From positions 34,918 to 98,917 of the forward strand of contig BJOX01000197.1 of the NCBI GenBank assembly GCA_009731375.1: a DNA stretch of 64,000 nucleotides, read 5' to 3'. The DNA is from Paulinella micropora (taxonomy: Eukaryota; Cercozoa; Imbricatea; Euglyphida). The position numbers were made by a program, and so were the translations under genes. Positions 29,794 through 41,345 of this stretch are shown here, in pieces. Below the pieces are notes generated by a model. That model had not been told where the DNA came from. It was given only the letters and a program-made list of their open reading frames with translations, and searched no databases. The number at the start of each line of letters is the position of its first letter. Position 1 is the stretch's first letter.

Positions 29794-30316
29794 NNNNNNN
29801 NNNNNNNNNNNNNNNNNNNNNNNNNNNNNNNNNNNNNNNNNNNNNNNNNNNNNNNNNNNNNNNNNNNNNNNNNNNNNNNNNNNNNNNNNNNNNNNNNNNN
29901 NNNNNNNNNNNNNNNNNNNNNNNNNNNNNNNNNNNNNNNNNNNNNNNNNNNNNNNNNNNNNNNNNNNNNNNNNNNNNNNNNNNNNNNNNNNNNNNNNNNN
30001 NNNNNNNNNNNNNNNNNNNNNNNNNNNNNNNNNNNNNNNNNNNNNNNNNNNNNNNNNNNNNNNNNNNNNNNNNNNNNNNNNNNNNNNNNNNNNNNNNNNN
30101 NNNNNNNNNNNNNNNNNNNNNNNNNNNNNNNNNNNNNNNNNNNNNNNNNNNNNNNNNNNNNNNNNNNNNNNNNNNNNNNNNNNNNNNNNNNNNNNNNNNN
30201 NNNNNNNNNNNNNNNNNNNNNNNNNNNNNNNNNNNNNNNNNNNNNNNNNNNNNNNNNNNNNNNNNNNNNNNNNNNNNNNNNNNNNNNNNNNNNNNNNNNN
30301 NNNNNNNNNNNNNNNN
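29794..30316. other. Assembly gap, flanked by a repeated block
   Basis: 523 N bases preceded by a poly-G run (29764-29793). The sequence after the gap (from 30317, TAACGTAACATAAC) repeats 28379 onward, so the two sides overlap in content. The gap is therefore probably a failed join of redundant contigs. Confidence 0.9.
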
Positions 30317-30341
30317 TAACGTAACATAACATAACATAACA

Positions 30342-30372
<31 letters not shown>

Positions 30373-31702
30373 CTCATACATAAATACATATACATATCCC
30401 AATCAGGTAGATATTATACCGTACTTACGCAAGCACTGTAATAAAATACTTGCCACTCATAGGGCTGAGTGGGAAGACGAAGAGATAGAATGGAAGAGTT
30501 AACTAAGAGGTGAAGCGTAAAAAGAATAGCCTCGGAGAAGAACCAATCGACTCACTTATCTAATATCGAGCGTTACGCGTTAATCGCATTATCGACACAG
30601 AACTGTGCCGGACTCGTGACTAAGGGGGAGCTTTAGATGGTTATTTACTTCTGCCGTTAGTAGTAACTTTTATAGGTGGGAAAGTATTTTATTCGTATAG
30701 TCGAATAGCAGTAGTTCTAGTCAATCATTTGAACTGCCACGTGAGTGTAACGGACGTAACGGACATTATGGGCATTGAGAATTGGACAATAATCATTCAG
30801 TGACAGTTACAGTTATTAATATGACTCGTGACTGCGGGCCGCCAAGCGGCATTTTTATTCAGTTTGCGCTACCGTCTGCCTCTCAGGACTCTGAATTGTC
30901 AGTTCTGCTATTCTACTTGCGGATTCAAGTGTCGATCGAGCATCGCGTCTCCTTAGTACTGTGACGTCGGAATCTCAAGTTTCGGCAAACCGGCGTGTAT
31001 AAAGTTACGAGTTAGGTCCGTGAGTGACAGGGTAATTACCAATCCACGGCTCTACGAGTGGCAAGTATTCTATTAAGACAGTGCCACCGCTTGCGTAAAA
31101 AAACTCAGGTTGAATTTTTAATTAATTAATATCACTCAATGCGGCCAGGCCTTTTTATCATTATTATAATACCAAGCCTAACCAGAAATCAAATTCCGTC
31201 AAATTTAACTGCTAAGTACTGACAAGCTAGGCAGTTAAAAAATAGCTACCGTGCCACAGGTCACGGACCGTCACGCGATTCTCAGCCTGCCAAAGGCGGG
31301 TCAGGATTGTCACCTGGCCTGACCCGGGAGCACTTGAAAGTCAACGCTAATGGCCCCGACTCTTAACGAGCTGAGACTAAGGTTGCTGTATTTTAATTAT
31401 TAATATCGATACTATATAATACTATTAAATACTGTAGTCACGGGGCCATCGCTTTTTCACTCGTCTTGCTTGATCGACGTATGGATCAAAAAGAGCGCTT
31501 CGACAGCTGCGCAAGGCGCTACAGCTAGGCGGTGTTCATCCAAAAGAGACAGACGTTGTGGCAAAGCAAGGCCAACCCGAGTGGGCTCAACACTGTGGAC
31601 AGCTCCAGGTGCTCGATCTCGTAGATGCGTCGGAAGTAGGAGCTGCAAACATATGATATAGATAATATGTTTTGAGTGAGATAGGGCAGGCGAATGGAAG
31701 GC
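30317..31702. repeat. Third copy of the HERC/membrane-gene intergenic block
   Basis: The block is essentially identical to 28379-29763, including the short ORF at 30782-30964 and the membrane-gene last exon. Near identity with the block across the gap suggests assembly redundancy rather than a biological triplication. Confidence 0.85.
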
Positions 31703-31719
31703 GGGGGGGGGGGGGGGGT

Positions 31720-31761
<42 letters not shown>

Positions 31762-31914
31762 GGGGGGGGGGGGGGGAGGGAGGGGGGNNNNNNNNNNGAG
31801 GGGGCGGTGGAGAGAGAGAGAGAGAGAGACAGAGAGAGAAATGGAGAGAGCTAGAGAGAGCGAACGAGCGAGCGAACGAGCGCGGGCGCGCGAGAAAGAG
31901 CGAGAGACAGAGAC

Positions 31915-31959
<45 letters not shown>

Positions 31960-31981
31960 CAGAGAGACAGAGAGAGACAGA

Positions 31982-32052
<71 letters not shown>

Positions 32053-32592
32053 TTGAGATGACCCGAACACGAGCATGTAGGCGATAAGCGCCAGGTTGTG
32101 GAAGAGGAAGAGGGAAAACATGTCTAAGGCAAGCACTTGGGGGTCCAGCAGCCATAACACGAGCGGCGCTCCGTAGTGCGAGTACAAGTTGCGGAACACA
32201 CGCACAAACGTCAGCTGCCCCCCAGCTAATTTCCCTAAGAAATTCGACACAAGTAAGTGTGAGGGCGAAGGCAGCGAAACTTTGGCGGTATTTGCGGTGA
32301 TTTCCCGGAATTTACCTCAGACTTTGGCAAAACTGTGTCGTATTTCCGGTGATTTCCCGGGAACTTACCTGAGGACTTGCCGTTGGAGTCGTCGTCCGAG
32401 GGTTCGTCCTTGTGTGACCACTTGCGGCTGATGTGCACGAGCATCAGACCGGTGAAGAGGAAACCGATGGCCACTAAGGTGAGGTACAGCTGCGCGTGGA
32501 GACGCTGCAGACAGACAGATTGATAGAAAAATAGGTAGGCAAGTAGGTAGGTAGGTAGGTAGGCAGGTAGGTAGGTAGGTAGGTAGGTAGAC

Positions 32593-32633
<41 letters not shown>

Positions 32634-32712
32634 CACAGACACACACAGACAGACAGACAGTCAGACACAGACAGACAGAAAGACAGAAAGACAGAAAGAC
32701 AGACAGACAGAC

Positions 32713-32765
<53 letters not shown>

Positions 32766-32822
32766 CCTGCAGGAGCGGCCAGGGCTCGTGACTGGCCCAT
32801 TTCTGTCTGACCTAGAGATAGT

Positions 32823-32853
<31 letters not shown>

Positions 32854-32932
32854 TAGATAGATAGATGGATAGATGGATAGATAGATGGATAGATAGATGG
32901 ATAGATAGATAGATAGATAGATAGATGGTAGA

Positions 32933-32974
<42 letters not shown>

Positions 32975-33008
32975 AATAGACAGATAGATAGATAGATAGA
33001 TATATAGA

Positions 33009-33092
<84 letters not shown>

Positions 33093-33162
33093 CAGTCAGA
33101 TGGATGGATGGATGGATGGATGGATGGATGAATAGATGGATAGATGGATAGATGGATAGATG

Positions 33163-33202
<40 letters not shown>

Positions 33203-33349
33203 TAGATAGATAGATAGATAGATAGATAGGTAGATAGATAGATAGATAGATGGATAGACCAGATAGAAGACGCTGAAGATGAAGTGTGTGTGGTTCGCTA
33301 GGCAGGTGATGCGGAAGCGCCGGAGCCAGGGCTTTTGAGTCAGCTGCAG

Positions 33350-33392
<43 letters not shown>

Positions 33393-33420
33393 CAGATAGA
33401 TAGATAGATGGATAGATAGA

Positions 33421-33452
<32 letters not shown>

Positions 33453-33459
33453 TAGATAT

Positions 33460-33497
<38 letters not shown>

Positions 33498-33884
33498 GCG
33501 GAAGCGACGTAGCCAGGGCTTCTGAGTAAGCTGCAGACATACGTACATAATATACATACATAGACATGCATTACATACATAGATACATACATACATACAT
33601 ACTACATACATACATACATACATACATACATACATACATGGATACATACATACAAGTCTCATACATACATACATGCACACATACACATACATACATGCAT
33701 AGATACAACATACATATATACATACATACATACATAGGATATATACATACATGCATACATGCATACATACATACATACATACATACATAGGCGAGACCAT
33801 ATGCAAGGAGACGGCGCAGTTCAGAGTCACCCACAGCACTTGAAGAGCAAAGTACATCTTCCTCACTAACAACGAACAACACAC
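31525..33884 (-). CDS. Unrecognised multi-pass membrane protein, 3' exons
   Basis: Minus-strand exons: 33788-33884, 33260-33343, 32767-32811, 32369-32504, 32063-32234 and 31525 to about 31646. They join in frame with consistent phases. The product includes hydrophobic segments (TLNCAVSLHMVSP; HFIFSVFYLV; LYLTLVAIGFLFTGLMLVHI; APLVLWLLDPQVLALDMFSL; LALIAYMLVFG; LGLALLCHNVCLFW), a Lys/Asp/Ser-rich polar loop (RKWSHKDEPSDDDSNGKSSG) and the motif LTQKPWLRRFRITC. It ends in WMNTA and a stop. At least five membrane spans are likely. The 5' part lies in or beyond the gap at 33942-34196. I do not recognise the family; a seven-span receptor-like or transporter-like protein is possible. Introns are GATA/CTAT microsatellite. 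Confidence 0.7.
31798..32060. repeat. GA microsatellite intron of the membrane gene
   Basis: A (GA)n tract on the plus strand (CT on the coding strand) with GAGC and GCGC variants lies between the last two exons, bordered by a poly-G run and a 10-base N gap at 31788-31797. No coding content. Confidence 0.85.
32505..33259. repeat. GACA/GATA/GTAG microsatellite introns of the membrane gene
   Basis: Tetranucleotide tracts flank the short exon at 32767-32811 on both sides. GGAT variants occur near 33100. The long [12 protein letters not shown] ORFs are repeat translations. Confidence 0.85.
33344..33787 (-). repeat. GATA and CATA microsatellite intron with exon relic at 33498-33530
   Basis: The intron between exons 33788-33884 and 33260-33343 is microsatellite. 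At 33498-33530 (minus) it contains LTQKPWLRRFR after TCTGCAG, a copy of the start of the next exon. This is the same exon-relic pattern seen in the HERC and SEC23 genes, here on the opposite strand. Confidence 0.8.
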
Positions 33885-33941
33885 ATTGGAGGATACAGTG
33901 GGTTTGGGGAGAAGAGAGAGAGAGAGGGGGGGGGGGGGGGA

Positions 33942-34196
33942 NNNNNNNNNNNNNNNNNNNNNNNNNNNNNNNNNNNNNNNNNNNNNNNNNNNNNNNNNNN
34001 NNNNNNNNNNNNNNNNNNNNNNNNNNNNNNNNNNNNNNNNNNNNNNNNNNNNNNNNNNNNNNNNNNNNNNNNNNNNNNNNNNNNNNNNNNNNNNNNNNNN
34101 NNNNNNNNNNNNNNNNNNNNNNNNNNNNNNNNNNNNNNNNNNNNNNNNNNNNNNNNNNNNNNNNNNNNNNNNNNNNNNNNNNNNNNNNNNNNNNNN
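33942..34196. other. Assembly gap bordered by poly-G runs
   Basis: 255 N bases with G runs on both sides (33927-33940 and 34197-34219). The start of the membrane protein gene may be hidden here. Confidence 0.9.
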
Positions 34197-34239
34197 GGGG
34201 GGGGGGGGGGGGGGGGGGGACTAAACCGCTTAGTAAAGA

Positions 34240-35070
34240 GAAAAAAGGAGCATACATACATACATACATACATACAATACATACATACAATACATACATA
34301 AACAAGACATACACCACACATACATACATGTATACATACATACATACAAACATATGTATGTCATACATACATACATACATACTTACATCACATACATCAC
34401 ATAGATCACATACATCACATACATCACATACATCACATACATCATACCATACATACATACATACACATACATACACATACATACACATACATACATACAT
34501 ACATACATACATACATACATACATGCATACATACATACATATGTATGTACATACATACATGCATACATACATACATGCATACATGCATGCATGCATACAT
34601 ACATACATATGTACATACATACGTACGTATATACGTACGTACATACATACATACTTAAATTACATTACATTACATTACATTACATTAGATTACATTAGAT
34701 TACATTAGATTAGATTAGATTAGATTAGATTAGATTAGATTAGATTAGATTACATACATTACATTACATTACATTACATTACATTACATACATTACATTA
34801 GATTAGATTACATTACATTACATTGCATAGCATGTCATGTATGTCTTTTTTATTTCTATATAGCGTCATGAAATTGTATGTATGTCATTATGTTGTACTG
34901 TACTGTACTGTACTGTACTGGTAATGTAATGTACTGTACTGTAATGTAATGTAATGTAATACGTGACATACATACATTACATGAAAAAGTACTTGTAAAG
35001 ATACATTACATGTACATTATATACATACATTAAAGACGTACATTACTTAATATACAAGCGTACATACGAG
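34240..35070. repeat. CATA, TTACA, TTAGA and TGTAC/TGTAA short tandem repeats
   Basis: A tetranucleotide CATA tract passes into pentanucleotide tracts: (ATTAC)n, (ATTAG)n and (GTACT/GTAAT)n. No coding signal. TTAGA is not a telomere unit. It separates the membrane-protein gene from the REEP5-like gene. Confidence 0.85.
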
Positions 35071-35540
35071 ATCTCATACGTACATTCAATTACATACAGC
35101 AGAACTTACAGCATAACATCATACATATGCACATACATTCTGGTCTCCTTCTCCTTCTATACATATCTTTTATACGTGGTTTCAGATTTCCGTCAAGGAG
35201 AGAGTACTCCCGAATCTTCTGCAATATTTGAGATCGATCTTTGATAGGGGACCGGAAAAAATTTGACGAATTTACCGTCAAAGGATTTACTGTCCCGGTC
35301 GGGTCCTCATGACCTGGAACACACAGTCACAGCGGGTGGTTGGTGAGATATAGATCAGAAAAAAACATGTCCGTCCTGCATGCTGGCACGCTTGGTCTCG
35401 TATTGAGGAAGGCCCCTGTCCGCTTTGTTGGCTTTTTAAAATTGAGAGCCCGTGCGCTTTCCGTTCCATTTTTGAACTTTAGTCAAGTTTCTGGACGAAA
35501 ACGAAATTTGGCGGTTGTTGCTGGCAGGAGCAGGAGCAGA

Positions 35541-36611
35541 ATGGAAGTCAAAAATTACGCGGACAAGGTGGTCAAACAGATCGATGATTTCTTGGAGTCG
35601 GTGGTGTTCAANNNNNNNNNNNNNNNNNNNNNNNNNNNNNNNNNNNNNNNNNNNNNNNNNNNNNNNNNNNNNNNNNNNNNNNNNNNNNNNNNNNNNNNNN
35701 NNNNNNNNNNNNNNNNNNNNNNNNNNNNNNNNNNNNNNNNNNNNNNNNNNNNNNNNNNNNNNNNNNNNNNNNNNNNNNNNNNNNNNNNNNNNNNNNNNNN
35801 NNNNNNNNNNNNNNNNNNNNNNNNNNNNNNNNNNNNNNNNNNNNNNNNNNNNNNNNNNNNNNNNNNNNNNNNNNNNNNNNNNNNNAAGGCTTTCTGTTGG
35901 TGATAGCTCAAGCAAAGCAGTTGGTAGCGAAGCTTCCTCCACCTGTCAAGCCAGCCTACGTAGTCCTGGGCGTTGGTGGCCTTCTGGTTTTGTTGATTTT
36001 GTTCGGGTTCGGAATGAACGCCTTCAGGTGCCATGAATCCCTCGTGTCGGAGTGTTGATTGATGTCTTTTTTTTAGCAACCTAGTTGGATTTGTCTACCC
36101 TATGTGGATGTCCTTTAAGGGTAAGTGCCCGTTCCTATTGCTCTGTGTGTTAAACTGTAGTCGTCTCTGCGTTTGGTATTGTGGCAGCCCTCAGGTCCGC
36201 AAACAAGGACGATGATGCGCAGTGGTTGACTTACTGGATTGTGTACGGCTTCTTCACCACCGTAGAATCCCTGACTGATCTCTTGATGTCTTGGTAAAGA
36301 TTTTTCATGTGTGGTCCCTTGATTCATTGTTATTGCTGCATTGTAGGATCCCCTTTTACTACTTGATCAAGATTGGATTTCTCATTTGGTTGATGGCTCC
36401 TCAAACCCAGGTAACATTTGCTTTTGAGTCCGTCATGATGCATTCTTTCTGTGTTCAATAGGGTGCCATTATGCTGTTCAAGAAAGTCATTGAGCCCAAT
36501 CTTGGCAAGGTCGAATCCAAAGTTGATGCAGTTTTGAAGAAAGGTGGCGAGGGAATGTCCTCCGCCGCTGCCGCTGTCCAACGTAGCATGAAAGAGGACG
36601 AGGAGGATTAA
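35541..36611 (+). CDS. YOP1: REEP5/Yop1-family ER membrane-curvature protein
   Basis: Exons: 35541 to the gap at 35612, then 35886-36027, 36077-36120, 36188-36293, 36347-36410 and 36462-36611. The product starts MEVKNYADKVVKQIDDFLES. After the gap it has LAKLPPPVKPAYVVLG-type sequence and a hydrophobic hairpin (VVLGVGGLLVLLILFGFG), then NLVGFVYPMWMSFKAL, KDDDAQWLTYWIVYGFFTTVE, IPFYYLIKIGFLIWLMAPQ and GAIMLFKKVIEPNL, the TB2/DP1/HVA22 signature in order. These proteins insert paired hairpins into the ER membrane and shape tubules. Length and intron phases fit. An upstream in-frame Met at 35367 exists, but the short N-terminus from 35541 fits the family better. Splice sites are ordinary (GTAAGT...AG) and the introns short and unique, unlike neighbouring genes. 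Confidence 0.92.
35612..35885. other. Assembly gap inside the REEP5-like gene
   Basis: 274 N bases between the first coding segment (ending ESVVF) and the segment starting GFLLVIAQAKQLV. It may contain an intron and a small amount of coding sequence. Confidence 0.9.
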
Positions 36612-36959
36612 GTGCAGATATCAAAGTATGTGCGTCAGAAGTAGGATTGGTCAAAGTCACAGTGGCTATACTAGACCAGAAAAAGAGGTGAGGAACCTGT
36701 GACAGGCGTGATGTTCAATCATGTAAGCACAAAGAAGAATCCGGGCAAATTTGCTAACAAGCGAACAAGTGGAGCCTGAAAACTGCAAGTCATGCGAGTG
36801 AAGCAGCATCATGCTGGCTCCAAGCCTAAGATCTCAAATCCTTACATATGAGTTGAAACAGCCTTGCATGTGTCGTGGTTTAGTAAATTAGTACCGGTAA
36901 TACTGTTTAGTGATTGCGAGGTCACAATAATAATGTCGTCATGTTGATGTGTATTAAAT

Positions 36960-37310
36960 GCTGACTACTATTGATGTTTTCTTTGCTTTCTTTGCTTTCT
37001 TTCTTTCTTTCTTTATCTCTCTCTCTCTCTCTCTTTCTTTGCTTTCCTTCTTTGCTTTCTTGGCTTCTTTTCTTTCTTCCTTTCTTTCTCTTTCCTTCTT
37101 TGCTTTCTTGGCTTCTTTTCTTTCTTTCTTGGCTTCTTTTCTTTCTTTCTTTCTTTCTTTGCTTTCTTTCTTTGCTTTGTTTTTCGCTTTCTTTGCTTTC
37201 TTTCTCTTTCTTTCTTTGCTTTCTTTCTTTCTTTCTTTGGTTTCTTTCTTTGCTTTATTTCTTTTTTTCTTTCTTTCCTATGTTCTTTACTTTTCTTTCT
37301 CTTGATTTGG
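36960..37310. repeat. Polypyrimidine (CTTT)n tract downstream of the REEP5-like gene
   Basis: About 350 bases of TTTC/TTTGC repeats on the plus strand begin about 350 bases after the stop codon. There is no coding content; ORFs of Ser/Leu/Phe repeats are repeat translations. Confidence 0.85.
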
Positions 37311-37319
37311 CTACTATTT

Positions 37320-38770
37320 TAAATTTAATACAAAGAAAACTTCGAACTGAAAGGACTGAGTAGTGTGTCCTGTGCAAACCTCCTCTGTCATCACGTGGTA
37401 CTGGAGTCATTGTTTACTGGTCACTCAGTAATTACATATGTCGGTACCGGAAATATAGCTTGTATTATCGGAATTTCCGTAATGTATTAATAAAAAGTTT
37501 GAAGTCTTTCTGGATGAAACATTCGTGTGGCGCGGCTGAAACAGAATTTGAATTTTGGTCTCAGGCTGTCGGGAGTCTGTCACCAAACGTGACCGTCCAT
37601 ACATGTACAAATTCATCATTAATGATAATCGAACTTTGATCCGATATTTATTTTTTTCACCTATGCCGGCCCGGTATATGATGGAAATACTTATCGTTCC
37701 GATCCGTCGGTTATCCTTGGTCTGGAGGCTACGGAGTCCCTATTTTAGGTATTCCTCAGTCTTCATCATGATATCGTTAGGATAGTAGTATCGGTTATTA
37801 ATATTAAACTTCAAGTCTATCGTACTGCGGTTGTATTAATATTAACAACACTGCAATCTGGAGTCGCTAATAAAATAAACGCAGTGACGGGGTATGAAAA
37901 TTTTCCTCAGATTCTCGGAAATTTTTCTAAGCAAACACGGGTGTTGAGAGAACTTGAAAAAGCATCATATAAGTTATGAATGATCATCAGTGCCTGCCCA
38001 CCCGGTATACAATGGCATTACTCTATGTTAACCGTAGGCTCCGTCTTTCGGTTATCCTTGGCCGGCCGGCTTGGAGAGTACGGAGTCCCTTCTACATTTA
38101 GTATTCCTAATTCTTCATGTCGTTATTAATAGATACTGAGGCGTTTATATATATATATATATCATGATATATATATATATATATATATCATGATATATAT
38201 ACTATGTATATATATATATATACTAGTATATATATGTATATGTATGGTCCAAAGCAAACACATAACAAAGGTCTGCATAAGGTTTCCCATCCCATGCGTG
38301 AGTGACATGTCATGTGTGGTGTGTCCCTTGTGACATGTGTTGCAGCAACCCCTGCTCATCTCACGAAAAGCTCAAAAACCCATAAAGAACCCATGAAACG
38401 TATTCCGGGCCCCCAACATATATGTATCCAAATGCAAACATATTCGAGTCCATAATAAGTGCAGAGTTCTCATGGGAAAAACCACTTCCCGCCATCACGA
38501 TGATGTGTGTGTCCCACATACTGCAACCCTTGCTCATCCTCCCAAACACATGAGAACCCCAAGCAACTCAAGAAACTTATGGTCGGATGTATATTCTCAA
38601 CACATACCTATCCAAAAACATCCAAAAATCATGAGTAAATGTCCTGGCAAGTTCCCCATGAATAAACCATGTCGCATCTTTGAATCTGTGATTTTTTTTT
38701 CTCATGCCAGAGATGTCCAAAAATATCCGAGCCGTAGTATTAATAACGAGAAAAATTTTCCATACCCCGT
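37320..38770. other. Intergenic sequence with TA tracts, no gene seen
   Basis: Mixed AT-rich sequence. The segments near 37680-37750 and 38010-38090 resemble each other (both hold ACGGAGTCCC and CTTCAT next to a TTATCCTTGG motif), which suggests an old dispersed repeat. TA tracts lie at 38145-38245. No ORF has recognisable content. Confidence 0.5.
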
Positions 38771-38894
38771 AAACCATGTTTTTATTAACGTATACTAGTA
38801 TATATATATATATATATATATATATGGAGGGATGCACAGTATGGCACCCCACGGGAAGAGGAGGTGGTTGGGCCTCTTCCCACTGGTTTCGAGG

Positions 38895-39062
38895 CTATGT
38901 CGTTGTGTTGGCTCCGAGGCTATGTTGTTGTGTTGGTTCCGAGGCTATGTTGTTGTGTTGGTTCCGAGGCTCTGTTGTTGTGTGGGTTCCGAGGCTATGT
39001 CGATGTGGGTTCCGAGGCTATGTTGTTGTGTTGGTTCCGAGGCCATGTCGTTGTGTTGTTTT
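38895..39062. repeat. Minisatellite, unit about 26 bases
   Basis: About six to seven tandem copies of a unit like GGTTCCGAGGCTATGTTGTT followed by GTGTTG, with length and base variants (GGCTCTG, GATGTGG, GGCCATG). It follows a TA microsatellite ending near 38825. The frame-consistent short ORFs of VVVLVPRL type are repeat translations. Confidence 0.85.
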
Positions 39063-39431
39063 TTATAAGACATACACCACGTGGGATCAAAGGGGTATTT
39101 ACATTCCGCGATCTAGGGGTGGTGACGGGTTTCGAGGCGTCCCAGATACTTACCACAAAACGTCCTCATGCGCTGGCAGACCGCATGAAATGTCTGCTAC
39201 CCCTGTGAGTACCTCCATGCGGGACCTACCCAGTCTCGTGGAGCTCTCACGCGGGGAAGATCAATCATTTGTAGTTGATTTCCTGCAAGGTACCCGACAC
39301 TGTGCGGGTAGTAGGGACTTTTGCGGCCTTCTGTGCAGGATGGTTAGAGTCACTCTTCCCTCCCCAACATACTCACTGTAGTCCCTGTTGGGTCGAGGGA
39401 TGGAGGCGCATGGCCCTCGGGCTCAGCCATG

Positions 39432-39433
39432 AC

Positions 39434-39515
<82 letters not shown>

Positions 39516-39520
39516 TTAAA
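39432..39520. repeat. TA dinucleotide tract
   Basis: About 85 bases of almost pure (TA)n, interrupted by one CATA. No associated gene. Confidence 0.95.
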
Positions 39521-39849
39521 TATTGGTCGGAGTCACTGCAACAATAGAGTCGTTATGGTAATGTGTTTCTCACGATGGGTGGTGGAGTGGTAACACAGGA
39601 ATGACACGGGAAGGTGGGTGGTACTCACAGAATGTCAAGGGGGGTTGGTGTGTTGGAGGAACAAAGAAATGGGACAACATGTCGCAAGGGGGGACACAAG
39701 ACGGATTTGGAGGCTTGGTGGACTAACCATTGACATGGAATGTCAAATGGAAGGGTTTATAAGGAAGGAAGATAAAGGAAGTGGACGGTCGGATGAAGGT
39801 GGCACGTCGGTATGGGGGATGGCTGGTTTGGGATGGTTTATGCCCACAG

Positions 39850-41295
39850 TCAAACGGAATTGGGGGATGGAAGTTGGTGGGAACCACAAAGGGATGAAGG
39901 GGGCAACAAGTGGTGGAGTTGGAACGGAAAGGAACACAAAGGGGACGACGAAAGAGGGCAGAGTTGCAGGGGGCAACATGGCGCAAAACTCCAAGTGCGT
40001 AGGCCAGGTGACTGTGGTGCTGAGGAACTCGAGCTTGAGCTTGAGCCGTCTGCCCAGCCCCCATCTCTGTGGTACGGGTGCTCTGCGCTGCCGTATCCAC
40101 CTCGGCCACCCCATCTTCCTCCTCTACCGTGAAATACACCTCTTCCTGCTCCTCTTCTTACAAATCCCCTCTCCCCCTCGCGAGTGTATGTGCCTCGTGC
40201 GATAGGGGCTCCTCCTCCTCGATTGATTCCTCTCCCTGCTCCTCTTCCTCGTGTTCTACCTCGTCCTCTACTTGCGACTTCTATAGCTGCCGTCTTCTGA
40301 TCATCTCTGGCGAAAAGAGAATTGATCGCGTCAGCTAATTCATGGTCCTCGATATCCTGTAACTTCCACCCCTGATCATGATTGCGCAGTCGGCGCAGAA
40401 CGGCGACGGTGGCGGTTTCGTCCGACCGTACGTTCTTGAGGAGTGTTTGTCGGATGCGGAGGTCCTCTACATCGTGGTTGTACGGGCATTTTTTCTGTGT
40501 GTGTTTGAAGCATTGTGCCCGTGCCCACCAACGAATGCAAGGTGTGTTAGCCTCACGACTATTCTCTCTTTGCCGCTTTCCTACTAGAGATCGTTGCGTG
40601 TGTGCGGCTTGCGGTTGAGCAGAAGCCGGTGCAGAACCGATCAAGGATGCTGTCTGCCTGTCGAGCCTCTGACAAGCGGTCATTACTTCGGTCCATAACC
40701 CTTTTGGGTTCACGGCCTTAGTCGTGGCCTCAAAGACACTCATCTCCAGGAAGTTCAAGTGCAGCTTTACCTTGTCGAAGGTTTTGCAGTCTTGAATGAG
40801 CAGTGTGAGCTTATTTTTGTTGTAAACATGCAAAGCACTGAGGAAATGTAGGAGTATGGCTTTGTGGTTGTAAAAGAGAGTGTACTGGGTGCCCACATTT
40901 TTTAAGACAGATGCAAGCTGAGTGACAGACTGCAACTGCTCCGATATCAAGTCGAAAATTTCAAACCCAAACAATGTGCCCGTGCACAAGTGTTGGTATC
41001 CACTTGCCTTAAAGTATCGAATGAGGGCAGCAATGGCCAGAGTACAACTCATCTCTGCATGTCCACCTTTCCTCGCTATCTCCTCCTCTCCTCTGAATTT
41101 CTCGTAAGTCACTCGATCAAATCCAGCTCCAAGGAGGGATCGATCACAGAGACGCTCTAGGACTTCATACTCCTGCTCAACCTCACATTGGTTTTGCTGG
41201 AAGCATCTGTCCATCTCATTGAACTTAGCCATGAGTCTTCTCTGTGTCAGCCTCATTGGCAGTGATAGCATAGAGCTTGAGGCCCCCTCCCCCAA
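39850..41295 (-). CDS. CCCH-like finger and RGG-repeat protein, C-terminal segment of a frame-broken gene
   Basis: A 481-codon ORF. Residues 20-220 are helical and unassigned (EVEQEYEVLERLCDRSLLG; KASGYQHLCTGTLFGFEIF; LASVLKNVGTQYTLFYNHKA). The finger CIRWWARAQCFKHTQKKCPYNH gives Cys253, Cys262, Cys270 and His274 (C-x8-C-x7-C-x3-H), close to a CCCH RNA-binding finger. Residues 340-400 are RG/RGG-rich. This combination suggests RNA binding, as in a Gag-like or nucleocapsid-like protein or a host RNA-binding protein. The real C-terminus may lie before 39850. It is preceded by other frames of the same apparent gene (41346-42592). Family not recognised. Confidence 0.55.
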   Translation of the reverse strand: MGEGASSSMLSLPMRLTQRRLMAKFNEMDRCFQQNQCEVEQEYEVLERLCDRSLLGAGFDRVTYEKFRGEEEIARKGGHAEMSCTLAIAALIRYFKASGYQHLCTGTLFGFEIFDLISEQLQSVTQLASVLKNVGTQYTLFYNHKAILLHFLSALHVYNKNKLTLLIQDCKTFDKVKLHLNFLEMSVFEATTKAVNPKGLWTEVMTACQRLDRQTASLIGSAPASAQPQAAHTQRSLVGKRQRENSREANTPCIRWWARAQCFKHTQKKCPYNHDVEDLRIRQTLLKNVRSDETATVAVLRRLRNHDQGWKLQDIEDHELADAINSLFARDDQKTAAIEVASRGRGRTRGRGAGRGINRGGGAPIARGTYTREGERGFVRRGAGRGVFHGRGGRWGGRGGYGSAEHPYHRDGGWADGSSSSSSSSAPQSPGLRTWSFAPCCPLQLCPLSSSPLCSFPFQLHHLLPPSSLCGSHQLPSPNSV

Positions 41296-41345
41296 TCTTG
41301 ATTTTAGCTAGGGTTGCCTGCAGCGCCTGCTTTTTCTTCTGGGAG

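Noticed and set aside
29518-30402. ORFs running through the N gap
   Set aside because: They exist only because N codons are not counted as stops.
34650-34830. TTAGAT/TTACAT tracts as telomeric repeat
   Set aside because: Units are TTAGA or TTACA, not a known telomere unit, and lie between genes in mid-scaffold.
36960-37310. Ser/Leu/Phe-rich ORFs after the REEP5-like gene
   Set aside because: Translations of a CTTT polypyrimidine tract.
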